Below are positions 47,501-60,425 of a stretch of DNA of 64,000 nt, one piece after another. The position numbers and the translations under genes are program-made. The stretch covers positions 77,615,966 through 77,679,965 of the forward strand of contig NC_088300.1 of the NCBI RefSeq assembly GCF_032854445.1, given 5' to 3'. Below the pieces are notes generated by a model. It saw nothing but the letters and a program-made list of their open reading frames with translations. It was not told the DNA's origin and did no database searches. Every line of letters begins with the position of its first letter. The stretch's first letter is position 1. The DNA comes from Liolophura sinensis (taxonomy: Eukaryota > Mollusca > Polyplacophora > Chitonida > Chitonidae).

Positions 47501-50500
47501 ATAACTCAGCAATCTATTGTTGATAGCCAAAATAACTCAGTAATCTATCGTTGATAGCCAGAATAACAGCAATTTACATATGATAACCAAAATAACTCAA
47601 CAATCTATTGTTGATAACCAAAATAACTCTCTGATCTACTGCTGATAACCAAAATAACTCCCTGATCTACTGCTGTCAACCAAAATAACTCTCTGATCTA
47701 CTGCTGATAACCAGAATAACTCAGTGATGTACTGCTGATAACCAGAATAACTCAGTGATGTACTGCTGATAACCAGAATAACTCAGTGATGTACTGCTGA
47801 TAACCAGAATAACTCAGTGATGTACTGCTGATAACCAAAATAACTCAGTGATGTACTGCTGATAACCAGAATAACTCAGTGATGTATTGCTGTTATTTGT
47901 CATTTCATGTTTGAGCCTGAGTCTTTTGCCTCGACAAAACTTATCTTCAGTTCTGCCTGTATATTAACTGCTAGACTGAAAAGTAACAGATTGTAACAGA
48001 TTCCAGCAAGGAAGTCAAAGAAAAAGAAAGAAAACATTTCAACGTACTACTGCTCTTATTACCTTTACCAGGTGGCGCCACCATACGCTGCCATTTCTGA
48101 AAGAGCGTTGTCTTAAGACAGTCCCGAGGATTGAGACCGTAAGCCTTGTGCCTGGACATTAACTCTTGCATTGGTTCTAAAATAACACATAACTGCAAAA
48201 GAAAAGAAGCAAAACATGTTCATTAGAATCATTGCGACAATCTACATGTGGCAGACATGTAATAATCAATATAAAAGATCTACATGTGGCAGACATGTAA
48301 TAATCAATATAAAAGATCTACATGAGGCAGACATGTAATAATCAATATAAAAGATCTACATGTGGCAGACATGTAATAATCAGTATAAAAGATCTACATG
48401 TGGCGGAAATGTAATAATCAATATAAAAGATCTACATGTGGCAGACATGTAATAATCAGTATAAAAGATCTACATGTGGCAGAAATGTAATAATCAATAT
48501 AAAAGATCTACATGTGGCAGACATGTAATAATCAATATAAAAGATCTACATGTGGCAGACATGTAATAATCAACATAAAAGATCTGCTTTAGTTTTAAAA
48601 GAAAATCATGTGCATGTTAATCAGGCCACTGAACATTCTCTTGGGACTATCATGACACTTCCCTCATTACCGCTACAGCTGAATAAACCAATTTTGCCTA
48701 GACATAAAAACTATAAGAGTACATTCAGGCTGTTCAGATGGCAGATTAGATACATGTATGTTAATTTTTTTTCAACATTTTAAGGCAACACCAATTTAAA
48801 TTGTTGTTTTACGGGCTGAATAAACCTTTTTTCATTGTCAGAGTAAGGTATAAAAATAAAACTTTGTATAATAAAAATTTGTGGTAAATTTGAACTATTA
48901 GGGTCATTTTTCCTGTTGGACACATATCTACATGATCAGAAAGCTTTGAAAAACTGGAAAATCATAAATACTTCAAGATCGAAAAAATAAACAGATGGAT
49001 TTTCAGTTTTTATTTTTATTCTGTTTGTCCATTTTCAAGTGTCAGCTCGCCCCTCAAAATCAATACCATAAAACTGGTGTCACCTAATACTAAAATATTA
49101 TTCCTCTATACATTCTAAAATTTGAGTCATGTCTGTTTTGCAATTAACTTGACCACTGATGCAACATCAAATTTCTTTGATGTTACAATAAAAAACATGC
49201 AAAAAGTATAAAACAACTGTGCCTAGACAAGTGAGTGACTTGGTTACTTAGTGACTAACCCTGAGAAAATTGAGTGTGTAGTTAGTGAGCCCTTGTCTTG
49301 TAATGTTCTTTGACAGTTGTTCAACCATGGCTGGATCCTGCTGAAGAGAGAAAGTATGTGGTCATGAGAACAGGATGAGAACAGGCTAAAACATGTACAG
49401 TTCATCACAGGGTATGCTTCACTGACTCTGTCACACCTGAGCGAGTCTCGTCAAATAAATAGTATAGGAGATATTACAGGTATACACAAGACATCTCAAA
49501 ACACACTGTATACATGTAAAACCTGTGTTTAACACACAGTATAATTTCCTGGAATTCTTCACCTCCTATAAATCACCAGTGATTTTGAAATGACTTTACT
49601 TGAGTTTTCACCAACTGATCATCCTTCTACAGTACCACAGTTCGTACAGAAGAGCATTTAGTGGAACAATTTTCTTGAAATTATGTGATTTATTGTAGTC
49701 AGTTCATCTTAAAAAAGATTTAAAAGTGACAGTTTTAATGATTTAACACAGAGCGTGATTTTATGTCTCTAAATAATGCAAACAGTTAACAAAAAACAAG
49801 TGATAAACACATGTGAAATATCTTAATTCTGGATTACAACACTGCTAACACTGCCTCTGTAGTGTAGGAGAGAGCCAGACTGTTACCTGCATTGCTATGA
49901 CACTCCTGGGGATAAGTTCTCGGTGTTGTCGTACAGAAAAATGCCAAGATCTAATCCTCATGAGGTCATCAAATGTAAATTCCAAAATTAGCCTGCCTTC
50001 TGTCACCACCTGAAAAGATGAGGAAGTAACTCTTAACACCATCAATATGTGCAACTCTAATGTCAGCACTACCAGAAACAGTAACTGAGCACTCTGACTG
50101 AAAACACCTAATTGTCTACTGTATGGCTTTCTGTGCGATCCAGCTTTAAGGTTTAACATATCTGCACAGGAATGATGAAGTAGAATTCTGTGAAAACAAG
50201 TTCTTGTGAGTATTGCCCTACATGAACACCCCCTTGAACAGCTCTACTTCACCAAACCCTTACATGCCCTAAATGAACACCCCCTTGAACAGCCCTACTT
50301 GGCCAACCTCTTACATGCCCTACATGAACACCCCCTTGAACAGCTCTACTTCACCAAACCCTTACATGCCCTAAATGAACACCCCCTTGAACAGCCCTAC
50401 TTGACCAACCTCTTACATGCCCTACATGAACACCCCCTTGAACAGCCCTACTTCACCAAACCCTTACATGCCCTAAATGAACACCCCCTTGAACAGCCCT

Positions 50501-53500
50501 ACTTGACCAACCTCTTACATGCCCTACATGAACACCCTCTTGAACAGCCCTACTTCACCAAACCCTTATATGATCTAAATGAACACCCCCTTGAACAGCC
50601 CTACTTGACCAACCTCTTGCATGCCCTACATGAACACCCCTATTAACAGCCCTACTTCACCAAACCCTTATATGCCCTAAATGAACACCCCCTTGAACAG
50701 CCCTACTTCACCAATCCCTTATATATGAACACCCCCTTGAATAGCCCTAAATGACCAACCCATTACAGAGCCCTACATGAAATACCCCCTTACAGAGCCT
50801 CACTGAACCACTTACCTTGGTGAACATGGGCTTCCCATGATGCGTTACCATGGTAGCCTGGTCACAGTCCAAGGTTATCGTTGTATTGTGGAATGACTCT
50901 TTTGGATGTTTAAGAATATAGTACAAGTCTGTGACACCTCCTTCAAAGATACTGCGAAAGTATCGAGGTATAAGTGTCCTGCCAATTGCTGAAAGGTAAA
51001 CCACACAAAATTTATGGACTATTTTTTATTCACTTGATACTTCAGTTTAGGATTAACAGGTGTAGGAAACTGGACCTATCATATTCTACTCAGCAATTAT
51101 TGTAAAAAGGTAATACAGGGTCACAAATAAAAATAAAAAAAGGAATTGAAACAATTCTATTCTTGCAACTCATTCCTAATCTTCACCTCAAAGCCATGTA
51201 ACACATGAAGTTAGGGCGATATAAAATGTTCAGGTGATTTTAAAGCCAATGCCTGACTGACAAATGCCTTGTACACGGGCAAACATAATATACCAATACC
51301 TCATAACTGTATGTACCATGCAACTAATTACAGACCAGCTCCAGACTTTGATGTCACCCTTCCCTGGTTTACTTTAACAGATGTTTTGCCAGCACTATTA
51401 TTATTACAGCCCTGTTCAGTAATCTAGTGTGAAACATCTTACATGTGCATCACAAAAATCAACTCAACACCTCCATTCATGTGTATGGGAATGTTATCCT
51501 TGTCAATGGTACAGTCATTCCAGTGGTCAGGGTTTGCAATTCCCTAGACTGGTGTATCTAACGCGCTGGCTGTCGTTAAAACAAAGCATATGTTTTTCAC
51601 TGAACACAAAAAGCCTAGCCACTAGACAGAGACAGAGTGACACCGTCAAAGTAGTGTCAAGTCTGAGACCAGCATCCTGACATCTTGCAACTCGCCACTG
51701 GTTGCCAGCTGCTGCTTTCCATCAATTATTGATCAACAATAGAGATTCTCCTGGACAGATTGACAAGACAAACAACTGCTTGTCTCCCCTTCTTAGCAAA
51801 ATATAGACTCTTCCTATATCGGCCTACAACTTCCCATTATAGACCAGCCCTGTCCATTACCCTCACACAGGTAAATGCGACATTCTAACACACTAAATAA
51901 ATGAATCTTATCTCAAAGCACATCAGCCTGTTCAGACCTGTACAGCCAAACTATGTACTTGGACACAGCTACATAAACAAACTTGATTATAAACAAGAAA
52001 ACTACAGGTAACTCTGACGATAAAACTGATATTTTCAGACAAAGCAATGACCTTGGTGGAAGACAACTTCAGAATAATAACTACCTTCCCTCAGGTATAA
52101 AAATCCAGACAATGATATTTTAAATACCATCATTTTGGACAATAATTGTGTGCAAGACTTTTATAAAATTTTAGCCATACAATAACAGTTCATATTTTTG
52201 ATTCTGAGAAGTAGAACTAAGTGACATTTAAAAAAAAAAAAAAGAAAAAAAAAAAACCCCGACATTCACATCTACAAAATCAGCTTATGTGTATTTGTTA
52301 AGGACACTTTTGAAGGAAAAATAGAAATAAACCCAATAATTACACTATAATGACACCAATACATGTTCAAATAATAAAAATGAACAACCCACGTGACATT
52401 TACATGTAGTTCTATGAGTATCTTCAGTTATGACATGAAATCTCTTACTGTATCTTTTCGGGCCATCTTCCAAACAGAAGGCTAATGTTAATGTCGCATC
52501 GTCTTCAAAAAATTCTGTCGCAAAGGCATCCCACCATAGGTTGTCACTCTCCTGGAATTAACAAGGCAAGACAATCTCATTAGCATAAACACCTCAGGTG
52601 AAGACGAAAACATCCCAATATATTTACTTATTTGTTTGCTTGTTGTTTTAATAACAAAATACTCAAGAATTTGTCCTCTATACAATTATGGAAGAAACAA
52701 GAGTGCCCCGATGTAAACCACCGATCAATGGTTAGTTATTAGTGGGTCTTCAGTGGGTTTTGTACAAGGTAAAAATTAGAGAGCACCCTCAATGGATAAT
52801 TGCTCCCAAATCTCTGAAAACATCGAAAGCAAAGTATCTTGAAAATCCTCCGTCCCAAAGTGGAACTGAACCCATGTCTCTTGTGACCAAGTAAATGGCA
52901 AGCAGCTTTACCACTTGGCTGTGGCTAGCACATGAAAACATCCAGATGAAGATGCTTGTCCATAGATGCAATCAAACTGTCAAAGAGTGAAGGAGTAAGC
53001 TTTTAATTCAGCTCAGTCAAGAGGTCCAAAGCTAACCTCCACATATAACAGAGCTGAATCTCTGTTTGCAACAAAAATATCTTCATCTGTATCTACATGA
53101 AATTATACTCATATCCATCAGAAGATTTGTATTATCCACTCTTACATATAATAAGTATGTAAACGTACATGTTTATAGGCATGTACATGAAACAGTAGGC
53201 TTCAAAAACTTATGTAGAAATCATCTTCGACCAATTCCTGGCCTGACATCTTGTTATATAGGACATGTGTGTGTGTGTGTGTATATGTAGTTAGACTGAG
53301 AGAAATGCATTGCCAACTCATTCTAGCCCGAGTCTGCCTTTCTTGAGCAAACCTTGTTTGTTCTTCTAGCTTGATACTTTGCATCAAAATTAGACCAATC
53401 TAGAGGGCCATTGATCTATCTCTCACCATCCTGCTACCCAACCATTTGTACCCAGTTGCCATGGAAACATGACCATGGCACAAAGGAATCCATTTCTCAT

Positions 53501-56500
53501 GGGGACATACACGTGAGGTTGTTGGTAGATTATCAATGAGAACTCTTTTCACAAATAACTGCACATGTATGGATGTATTTTATAAATTCCTCAAATCTCA
53601 TTTATATTAACAAAATAAAATACCTATAGTGCTTTAATGCAAGTGGAGTTGAAAGCCAAGTAACGTGACTTTCACACCGTCACTAGTTGTGTTTAATGGG
53701 ACTGACAGATTTGTACGCAGAGTTAAGTATGAGGGATAATGGGGATTGCTTTTGTGACCTGATATATGAAGGTAGATTAAGAGAGATTAGAGGCAGGCGA
53801 CATTCAGCACCTGGTCAAATGTGCAGAGTTTGGGACTGGAAGGGGATTTGTTCTCCAGAACACATGGGCCCTCCGCAGGAAATATTGATTTTTCAGTTAG
53901 GACTTGCTGTGAACAGCACACTGAATCAGTCAACCTTCTGGGATCCTTGGGAGGTTCCCGAGTGGGGGTGCCTTTCAAAGCTCTTCCACCAGATTACAGA
54001 ATTCAAATAATACCTGTGATTAGTCCCCATGTGTTATAGTTCAGAAAAGGTTGACAGCTCCATGAGTGTGGGTACAAGGATACACGTAAGTTTATGTGAG
54101 CACAATGAGGAGTGAGGGACGGTACATGCATGCTTGTCAGCCAGTCACATGGAGTGAACCTGCACCATGGCACAGCACCATCATCTACATCTCTTCCTGG
54201 CAAGCTAAGCTCTACAACCTTGTTAAACAAAAATAACCAGTGATCCACACTTAGGTGTAGTTTTAAATAACTCTATATAAGTTAAATATACCCAACATGT
54301 AGCAAATTAAGTAAACATCATAAACGCTCTTGGTTTACTGGAATGAAATGAGCTATTATTCTTAGATAGAAGCCATAACAAAGCAGACAATGGTAAGGTT
54401 GGCTGTATACGGCATGACGTTTTTATACTACCATTAACCTTGGAATGGCTCTGGTGCGCATAAACTTGTAGATCTTGTGTTTCCTATTGTGTGGTTTCCA
54501 CACAGAGATTACAGAAGACACATTGGTTTCTTACAAGTACACTCACTGAAGAAGCACTGTCTGTTGTCATTAACTGAGATTTGGTAGCAAGGCTACCAAA
54601 GAGCTCGAACATGAATGCAAAACTTCAAGTACTGAAGTCATGAATTTGTTAATTTATGGTAACTAATATGCCCAAAGAGCATCAGTGATGGAACATCCTC
54701 CTCACCTCACTGTGCCTCATATGCAGGTAAAACCAGGACAATACATGCAGTACTTTTTAAGATACCAACCCTAACATTTTGTTTAACACAATACACTACG
54801 TTGTGAATTTTGTAATTTATGGTACTTAATATGCACGCAGCAAAACAACAATGGAATATTCCCCTCATGTCACTGTGCTCTATATGTCTGAAAACCTGAG
54901 AGCAATATATGCAATACTTTTTAAGATACCACATAAAGCATTTTGTTTAACATTGCTTTCCCTGATATTTGATGCTGACACTTGGGGCATGACATACCAT
55001 ACCTTGTACAGGCAAATTAAAACAAAAAAAGAAAGTTTACCCACAACCTTCTATCCCAGACCAGGCAAAAATGATTTGGATTGTGCCATCAAAGGACACT
55101 TAAACTTTGAAAAGCTCAAAACCTTCCCTCAAAATATAAAATATTTTGTGACTATAAGTGTATATGATTGGTGTAACAAAGCTCATAACCTTATTACAGT
55201 GTTACCTTTCTAGTTAACAACACATAATCTTATTACCAGTTAGCAACTGAAATACCACCAGACATTAGCCACTGAAATACCCCCAGACACTAGACATTGA
55301 AATACCCCCAGACACTAGACGTCGAAATACCCCCAGACACTAGGCACCGAAATACCCTCAGACACTAGCCACTGAAATACCCCCAGACAATAAACAATGA
55401 AATACCCCCAGAAAATAAACACTGAAATACCCCCAGACACTAAACACTGAAATACCCCCAGAAACTAGGCACTGAAATATCCCCCAGACACGAGCCCCTG
55501 AAATATCCCCCCAAACCACTGAAACACCCCTAGCCACTGAAACACCCCCAGACACAAGCCACTGAAATACCCCTAGACACTAGCCACTGAAATATTCCCA
55601 GACACTAGACACTGAAATACCCTAAGACACTAAACACTGAAAATACCCCAAGACAATAAACACTGAAATACTCCCAGACACTAGACACTGAAATATCTCC
55701 AGACACTAGACAAATACCTCCAGACACTAGCCACTGAAATATTCCCAGACACTTAACACTGAAAAGAGCCCAGGACAATAAACACTGAAATACTCCCAGA
55801 CACTAGACACTGAAATATCTCCAGACACTAGACAAATACCTCTAGACACTAGCCACCGAAATATTCTCAGACACTTAACACTGAAAATACCCCAGGAAAA
55901 TAAACACTGAAATACTCCCAGACACTAGACACTGAAATATCTCCAGACACTAGACACTGAAATATTCCGAGACACTAAGCACTGAAAATACCCCAGGACA
56001 ATAAACACTGAAATATCTCCAGACATTGATCATGGATAAGGCAGGACAAATACTTCACTACGATATCAAACACAAAAACAAAACTAAATCTGACACAATT
56101 CCAATGCCCCCATAAAAATATCTGTGGAAAATATACTGCTAATAAGTTCACATTTGACAGACAGAATGATACTTCCTGTTCATTCTCAGGTTTATTTTGG
56201 TTGTGAGCATTCAAAATTGGTGTTGAATGCCACATCAGCAATCATTTCATTCACAGCTCATCTTCAGGAAATGGCACACAATGGCAGTATCGCATGCACA
56301 TGTGCATATCAAGGCAACTTTCAAAGGAAGCATTATCCTGTCTTGAAAAATGAGGAAATCAAATCTTCTCCACTCAAATGTAACACAAGCTTTCAATTCT
56401 CACGAATTATATCAAGATCACATTTTTATTATGACTGAACCCTTGTATGACTGAGCCTGAGGCAGTATATCAACTTTTCTCTCTTGTACTCCTTCTTGAA

Positions 56501-59500
56501 TATTTGAATGTTTCTTTGTGAAAAGATAAGTTTGAGAACAAGAACCTGTCAAATTCTGATAAAGATTTACAAAAACTACTCTATCAAGAAAACAAAGCTC
56601 TCACTATATGCCAAGTTAGGCAGGTCTGGGCTGGCAAGGACAGATTCTCAACGCCTTGACCAAGGAGGTCCAAGTTTGAACCCATCTCTCACCCTTTCAG
56701 CTGTGGCTTTAATAGGCAAGAGATCTTCAAGGTCTGCTATGGCCACTTCAATTTTCTCCAATCATAAACTTGACCGTTGTAATCAAAGTTCGAAATTTTT
56801 GAATAAATGAATAAACATGACAATTCACTTCATAAAAAATTTGAAAAGTTTGTAAATGACAGCAAATCCCCATAGTGTATTTGAAACCATAAATATTTAA
56901 AACTAGGAAAAAGTGCAATTAACCATTTTAAATGATGTGGTTTACAACACCACAGATATTCTAACATGCAGTGATAAAGGCTACTAAATCAAAATCATCC
57001 ATACTCTTTCTTGTAGCCCAGAAAAGAATATCTCAGAATTGCACTATATATTATGTTGATAAAGTACATGTGTACTGATTGATAACATTTTGAAAAGGAT
57101 CTACAGAATAACCGTGTGAATAAAACAAAATGCCAGGAACCACATCTGATTGGGTGAGAACTTCTATCTTTCCTGTCAAACAACACTCCCTGTGAATCTG
57201 TATCTGGACTTCCACCCATGTGTAAACCACCTGAGCCACACAATGGCCTGACAAAGTCAGACCTGTAACGGTCAGTGAACCACTTGTACAAACTAATTCA
57301 CCAGACAAGAGTGAGCAGTCAAGGAAACACCATACGGTTCTTATTATACTCCAGCCTAAGGTAGCTTGTTCCAGATTAGCTATCAACAATATCATCACCA
57401 CACACAAAGTTTGTTTTATTTATTTATTTGATTGGTGTTTTACACTGTATTCATGAATATTTTGCTTATACGACGGTGGCCAGCGTTATGGCGGGAGGAA
57501 ACCAAGTTCAGCCTGGCGAAACCCATGACCATCCGCAGGCTACTGACAGACCCTATGGCCAGAGAGGAAGCCAGCATGAACTCGCAGCGAGCGCACTGGT
57601 GAGAGGCACCTGGGTCATTGTGCCTTACTCACCAAAGTTGACTTCAAACGTTCGAAAAGTTTAACACCAGAAATGCTTTTCTGCTAATGCACTATTTTCA
57701 CATTTTATACTTTCTGAAATTTATACGTTTAGTTTGTGTTTAACCATTTACTTGGTGTAGACAAACATGGTTCAATCCCTCTGGAAGTGCATAATGTATA
57801 TAAAGCAAACAGTTTTGAACAAACTAAAATTAGCAGGATGAACAAATTTCAGTTATTGGTAATCCAAATGGTATTTAATGTTTCAAACTTGCTTACTAAA
57901 AGTTCACGTGTATATTCCTTAGCCAGGATTAAGTGTCGGGGAGCCAGAAAGGTATAAGACTCAGTCACTCCAAGATCAGGAGCATGGAACACCAAGGTTC
58001 AGGGTAGAGATACCAAGATTAAGGAAAGGAGACACTTTGGTTAAAAGTGCGGGAAAACAAAATTAAGGGAAGTAACCATGGTTACGAGTGTGGGATAACA
58101 AGATTAAGTGTCCAAGGACACCAGGATTAAGAGTGGAAGGCATCAGGACTAACGGTGAGGGCATCAGAATTTAAGGTGGGAGACACTATGATTAAGTGCA
58201 GAGGAGACACTATGATTAAGTGCAGAGGAGACACAATGATTAAGTGTGGAGGACACCAGGATTAAGGAAAGGGGACACTATGATTAAGTGTGAGGGACAC
58301 CAGGATTAAGTGTGAGGGACACCAGGTTTAAGTGTGAGGGACATTATGATTAAGTGTGGGGGACACCAGGATTAAGGGTCAGAACACCAGGGTTAAGGGT
58401 CAGAACACCAGGATTAAGGATGGGAAACACCAGGATTAAGGGTCAGGACACCAGGATTAAGGATGGGAGACACCAGAATAAAGGGTGGAGGTCGCCAGGT
58501 TTAGAGTGAGGTTAGTGAGAACCAGGGGTAAGGGTGGGAACAACAGGATTAGGAGTGGGGGACACCAGGAATAGGTGCATGGGGACACCAGGATAAAGGG
58601 TTGAGCATGTCGAGATTAGAGTAAGGTTAGTGAGAACCAGGAGTAAGGGTGGGAACAACAGGATTAGGAGTGGGGGACGCCAGGATTAGGAGTGGGGGAC
58701 ACCAGAATTAGGTGCGTGGGGACACCAGGATAAAGAGTGGAGCATGTCAAGATTAGAGTAAGGTTAGTGAGAACCAGGAGTAAGGGTGGAAACAACAAGA
58801 TTAGGAGTGCATGGGGACACTAGGATAAAGGGTGGAGCATGTCGAGATTAGAGTAAGGTTAGTGAGAACCAGGAGTAAGGGTGGAAACAACATGATTAGG
58901 AGTGGGGGACGCCAGGATTAAGTGCGTGGCGACACTAGGTTAAAGAGTGGAGCATGTCGAGATTAGAGTAAGGTTAGTGAGAACCAGGAGTAAGGGTGGA
59001 AACAACAAGATTAGGAGTGTGTGGGGACACTAGGATAAAGGGTGGAGCATGTCGAGATTAGAGTAAGGTTAGTGAGAACCAGGAGTAAGGGTGGAAACAA
59101 CATGATTAGGAGTGGGGGACGCCAGGATTAAGTGCGTGGCGACACTAGGTTAAAGAGTGGAGCATGTCGAGATTAGAGTAAGGTTAGTGAGAACCAGGAG
59201 TAAGGGTGGAAACAACAAGATTAGGAGTGCATGGGGACACTAGGATAAAGGGTGGAGCATGTCGAGATTAGAGTAAGGTTAGTGAGAACCAGGAGTAAGG
59301 GTGGAAACAACATGATTAGGAGTGGGGGACGCCAGGATTAAGTGCGTGGCGACACTAGGTTAAAGAGTGGAGCATGTCGAGATTAGAGTAAGGTTAGTGA
59401 GAACCAGGATCAAGGGTGGGGGACACCAGGATTAAGGGTGGAGAACATCATGAATAAGGGTTAGGGGACACCAGGATTAAGGGTGGAGGACAAAAGGCAC

Positions 59501-60425
59501 AACCTTGCCTCCAATCTACATGAACCAAAACCAAACCTCAGCTGGATTTAAACATAATGTGACAATTGTCAAGGGTCTAGTTGTGCCATGTAATACATGT
59601 ACATGTAGTTCTACAAAAGCTGGGGTCGCTGGGGGGCATTCCTGTCAAACACGTAACAGTGCTGTTCATATACATCCACATACCTGTATGTATGCAAGAT
59701 CTATCAACATACAAAAGGAGTTCCAAGCTGTTATGACACATGCACGGTACTCATCAAGCAAGAATTTGTTTTATGTGGAGGTAAACAGATGCAGATTATT
59801 TTCAACACTGAGAAGTGTAATGCACAGTGTAAACACGTAGTTTGGATCGAAACATTTTAATGGTGCATGTATGCTATTGCATTGTTAGGAATACCTGTGA
59901 TGGACACCGGAATCTGCCCTTATTAGAGTGCAGATGATCAACACCATTAAATGATCCTAACAAAGTCTCGGGTTTCAATGAACTTAAAGTATATATTAAC
60001 ATGCACATGTCCACCTCTTCTCTGAATCTGAATCAGGGTTGTATGTAGGTCAACACTGGGGCATGTACCACTTTAATAATTTGTTTGTATCATTGCTTTA
60101 TTTCTCAGTTTATCAGGCTGATTCTGCTTCACAAGTAAATACACTCAATTAACTCCACCATGTTTACTTTAGCTTTTATCTGAATGATGGTTTTGAGACA
60201 CCTGTGATCATCAAACACCACACTTGACTACCAAAGTGAAAGTGAAAGCTATGAACTCACCTCTGTCCGCTGCTGTAACCTCTTGTTGAGTTCATATATG
60301 CGGAAGTCTGGCTGGCCCATGTAGGGGGTGTGGCGCCTGTAGTAAGTGGAGAAAGGAGAGGCATAGAAAGGGTCAGAGTTCATGGGCATAGCGTCTTGCG
60401 GTGGAGGATGCATTGGGGAATACAT
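44295..60425 (-). CDS. LDB: LIM-domain-binding protein (LDB/CLIM/Chip), 8 exons, complete
   Basis: Nuclear adaptor that dimerises and bridges LIM-homeodomain, LMO and bHLH/GATA complexes. Exons in transcript order: 60261-60425, 52449-52551, 50816-50988, 49887-50009, 49260-49340, 48069-48192, 46244-46392, 44295-44525. Every join is GT-AG and in frame, giving about 382 aa, close to 375 for human LDB1. Residues about 40-230 are the dimerisation domain (YELNKRLQQRTE, DNLWWDAFATEFFEDDA, KRYTIGRTLIPRYF, HGKPMFTK, RELIPRS). LEPMQELMSRHKAYGLNPRD and FQKWQRMVAPP follow. KRRKRK at 264-269 is the nuclear localisation signal, and residues 307-382 carry the LIM-interaction domain. I chose the first of two in-frame ATGs (60423-60425, then 60411-60413). 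Human VC(V/T)EGRL reads VVTEGRL here. LDB1 and LDB2 cannot be told apart. Confidence 0.95.
44700..45405. repeat. 56-bp minisatellite, about 12 copies, in the last LDB intron
   Basis: The unit contains GGTTGCAGACACATCTTTTC, ATTGAGAAGAAAATGATACA and TTTTTGGATTTCTCT. Two forms (ACACATC and ACACGCC) are mixed along the array. It abuts no exon and resembles none. Confidence 0.95.
45406..47299 (-). other. LDB introns 6 and 7 around exon 7
   Basis: Exon 7 (46244-46392) encodes the basic and serine-rich linker PQRQTTKRRKRKTSNNAGNT. The remainder is AT-rich intron with nothing recognised. ORFs antisense to exon 7 are shadows. Confidence 0.6.
47300..47890. repeat. 31-bp minisatellite, about 19 copies, in LDB intron 6
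   Basis: The unit is GATAACCAGAATAACTCAGT then GATGTACTGCT, with an older left half (AATCTATTGTT) grading into a uniform right half. This is a gradient of homogenisation along one array. Confidence 0.95.
48237..48585. repeat. 38-bp minisatellite, about 9 copies, in LDB intron 5
   Basis: The unit is ATCTACATGTGGCAGACATG then TAATAATCAATATAAAAG. It begins about 45 nt from the acceptor of exon 6 (48069-48192). Confidence 0.95.
48586..50214 (-). other. LDB introns 3-5 around exons 4 and 5
   Basis: Exon 5 (49260-49340) has a tandem NAGNAG acceptor, so the first Gln may be optional. Exon 4 (49887-50009) is conserved dimerisation-domain sequence. Otherwise ordinary intron. Confidence 0.6.
50215..50790. 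repeat. 51-bp (102-bp alternating) minisatellite beside LDB exon 3
   Basis: Two 51-bp half-units alternate: TGAACACCCCCTTGAACAGC followed by CCTACTTCACCAAACCC or by CCTACTTGACCAACCTC. About 11 half-units are present, degrading toward exon 3, whose donor lies at 50814-50815. The 146-codon plus-strand ORF is a consequence of the 51-bp period. Confidence 0.95.
50989..52448 (-). other. LDB intron 2
   Basis: Non-coding; an A-rich stretch lies at 52230-52256. No repeat array or known element is seen. Confidence 0.55.
52640..52925 (-). mobile_element. probable tRNA-derived SINE, third type
   Basis: On the minus strand AGCCAAGTGGTAAAGC matches a tRNA A box and GGGTTCAGTTCC a B box, about 35 nt apart (52860-52915). 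The body runs left to a T-rich stretch near 52640. No second copy is present, so the boundaries are approximate. Confidence 0.5.
52926..55219 (-). other. LDB intron 1, proximal part
   Basis: Contains a GT microsatellite at about 53267-53284 and a diverged two-copy tandem duplication with a period near 162 bp (about 54642-54965; shared TACTTTTTAAGATACCA and CATTTTGTTTAACA). No exon is seen. Confidence 0.5.
55220..56035. repeat. 25-bp minisatellite, about 32 copies, in LDB intron 1
   Basis: The unit is CCCCCAGACACTAGACACTG then AAATA. Units vary a lot and include a ~125-bp higher-order repeat (AGACAATAAACACTGAAATA and ACTAGACAAATACCTC recur). Confidence 0.93.
56036..57999 (-). other. LDB intron 1, middle part
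   Basis: Carries a type II SINE (57412-57625) and, at about 56630-56820, a weak tRNA-like sequence (CAAGTTTGAACCC as B box, GAATAAATGAATAAAC tail) that may be another SINE. Nothing else is recognised. Confidence 0.5.
57412..57625 (-). mobile_element. tRNA-derived SINE, type II
   Basis: The left TTTATTTATTTATTTGATTG is the tail in reverse; the body includes CTTATACGACGGTGGCCAGC, GTTATGGCGGGAGGAAACC and GACCATCCGCAGG, and the head is at the right (AGAGGCACCTGGGTCATTGT). CAAAGTT at 57405 and again at about 57642 may be its target-site duplication. Confidence 0.8.
58000..59500. repeat. ~20-bp G-rich minisatellite with a 210-bp higher-order repeat
   Basis: The basic unit is GGGGACACCAGGATTAAGG. 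From about 58590 to 59400 it is organised in a 210-bp higher-order unit: ATTAGGAGTGCATGGGGACA recurs at 58801 and 59221, with a TGTG variant at 59011. The plus strand is strongly purine-rich. It lies in LDB intron 1. Confidence 0.95.
59501..60260 (-). other. LDB intron 1, 5' part
   Basis: No feature is recognised apart from the donor of exon 1 at 60259-60260 (GTGAGT on the minus strand). Confidence 0.55.

Noticed and set aside
53687-54039. 107-codon plus-strand ORF in LDB intron 1
   Set aside because: No family resemblance, no conserved splice signals, and overlapping ORFs in other frames.
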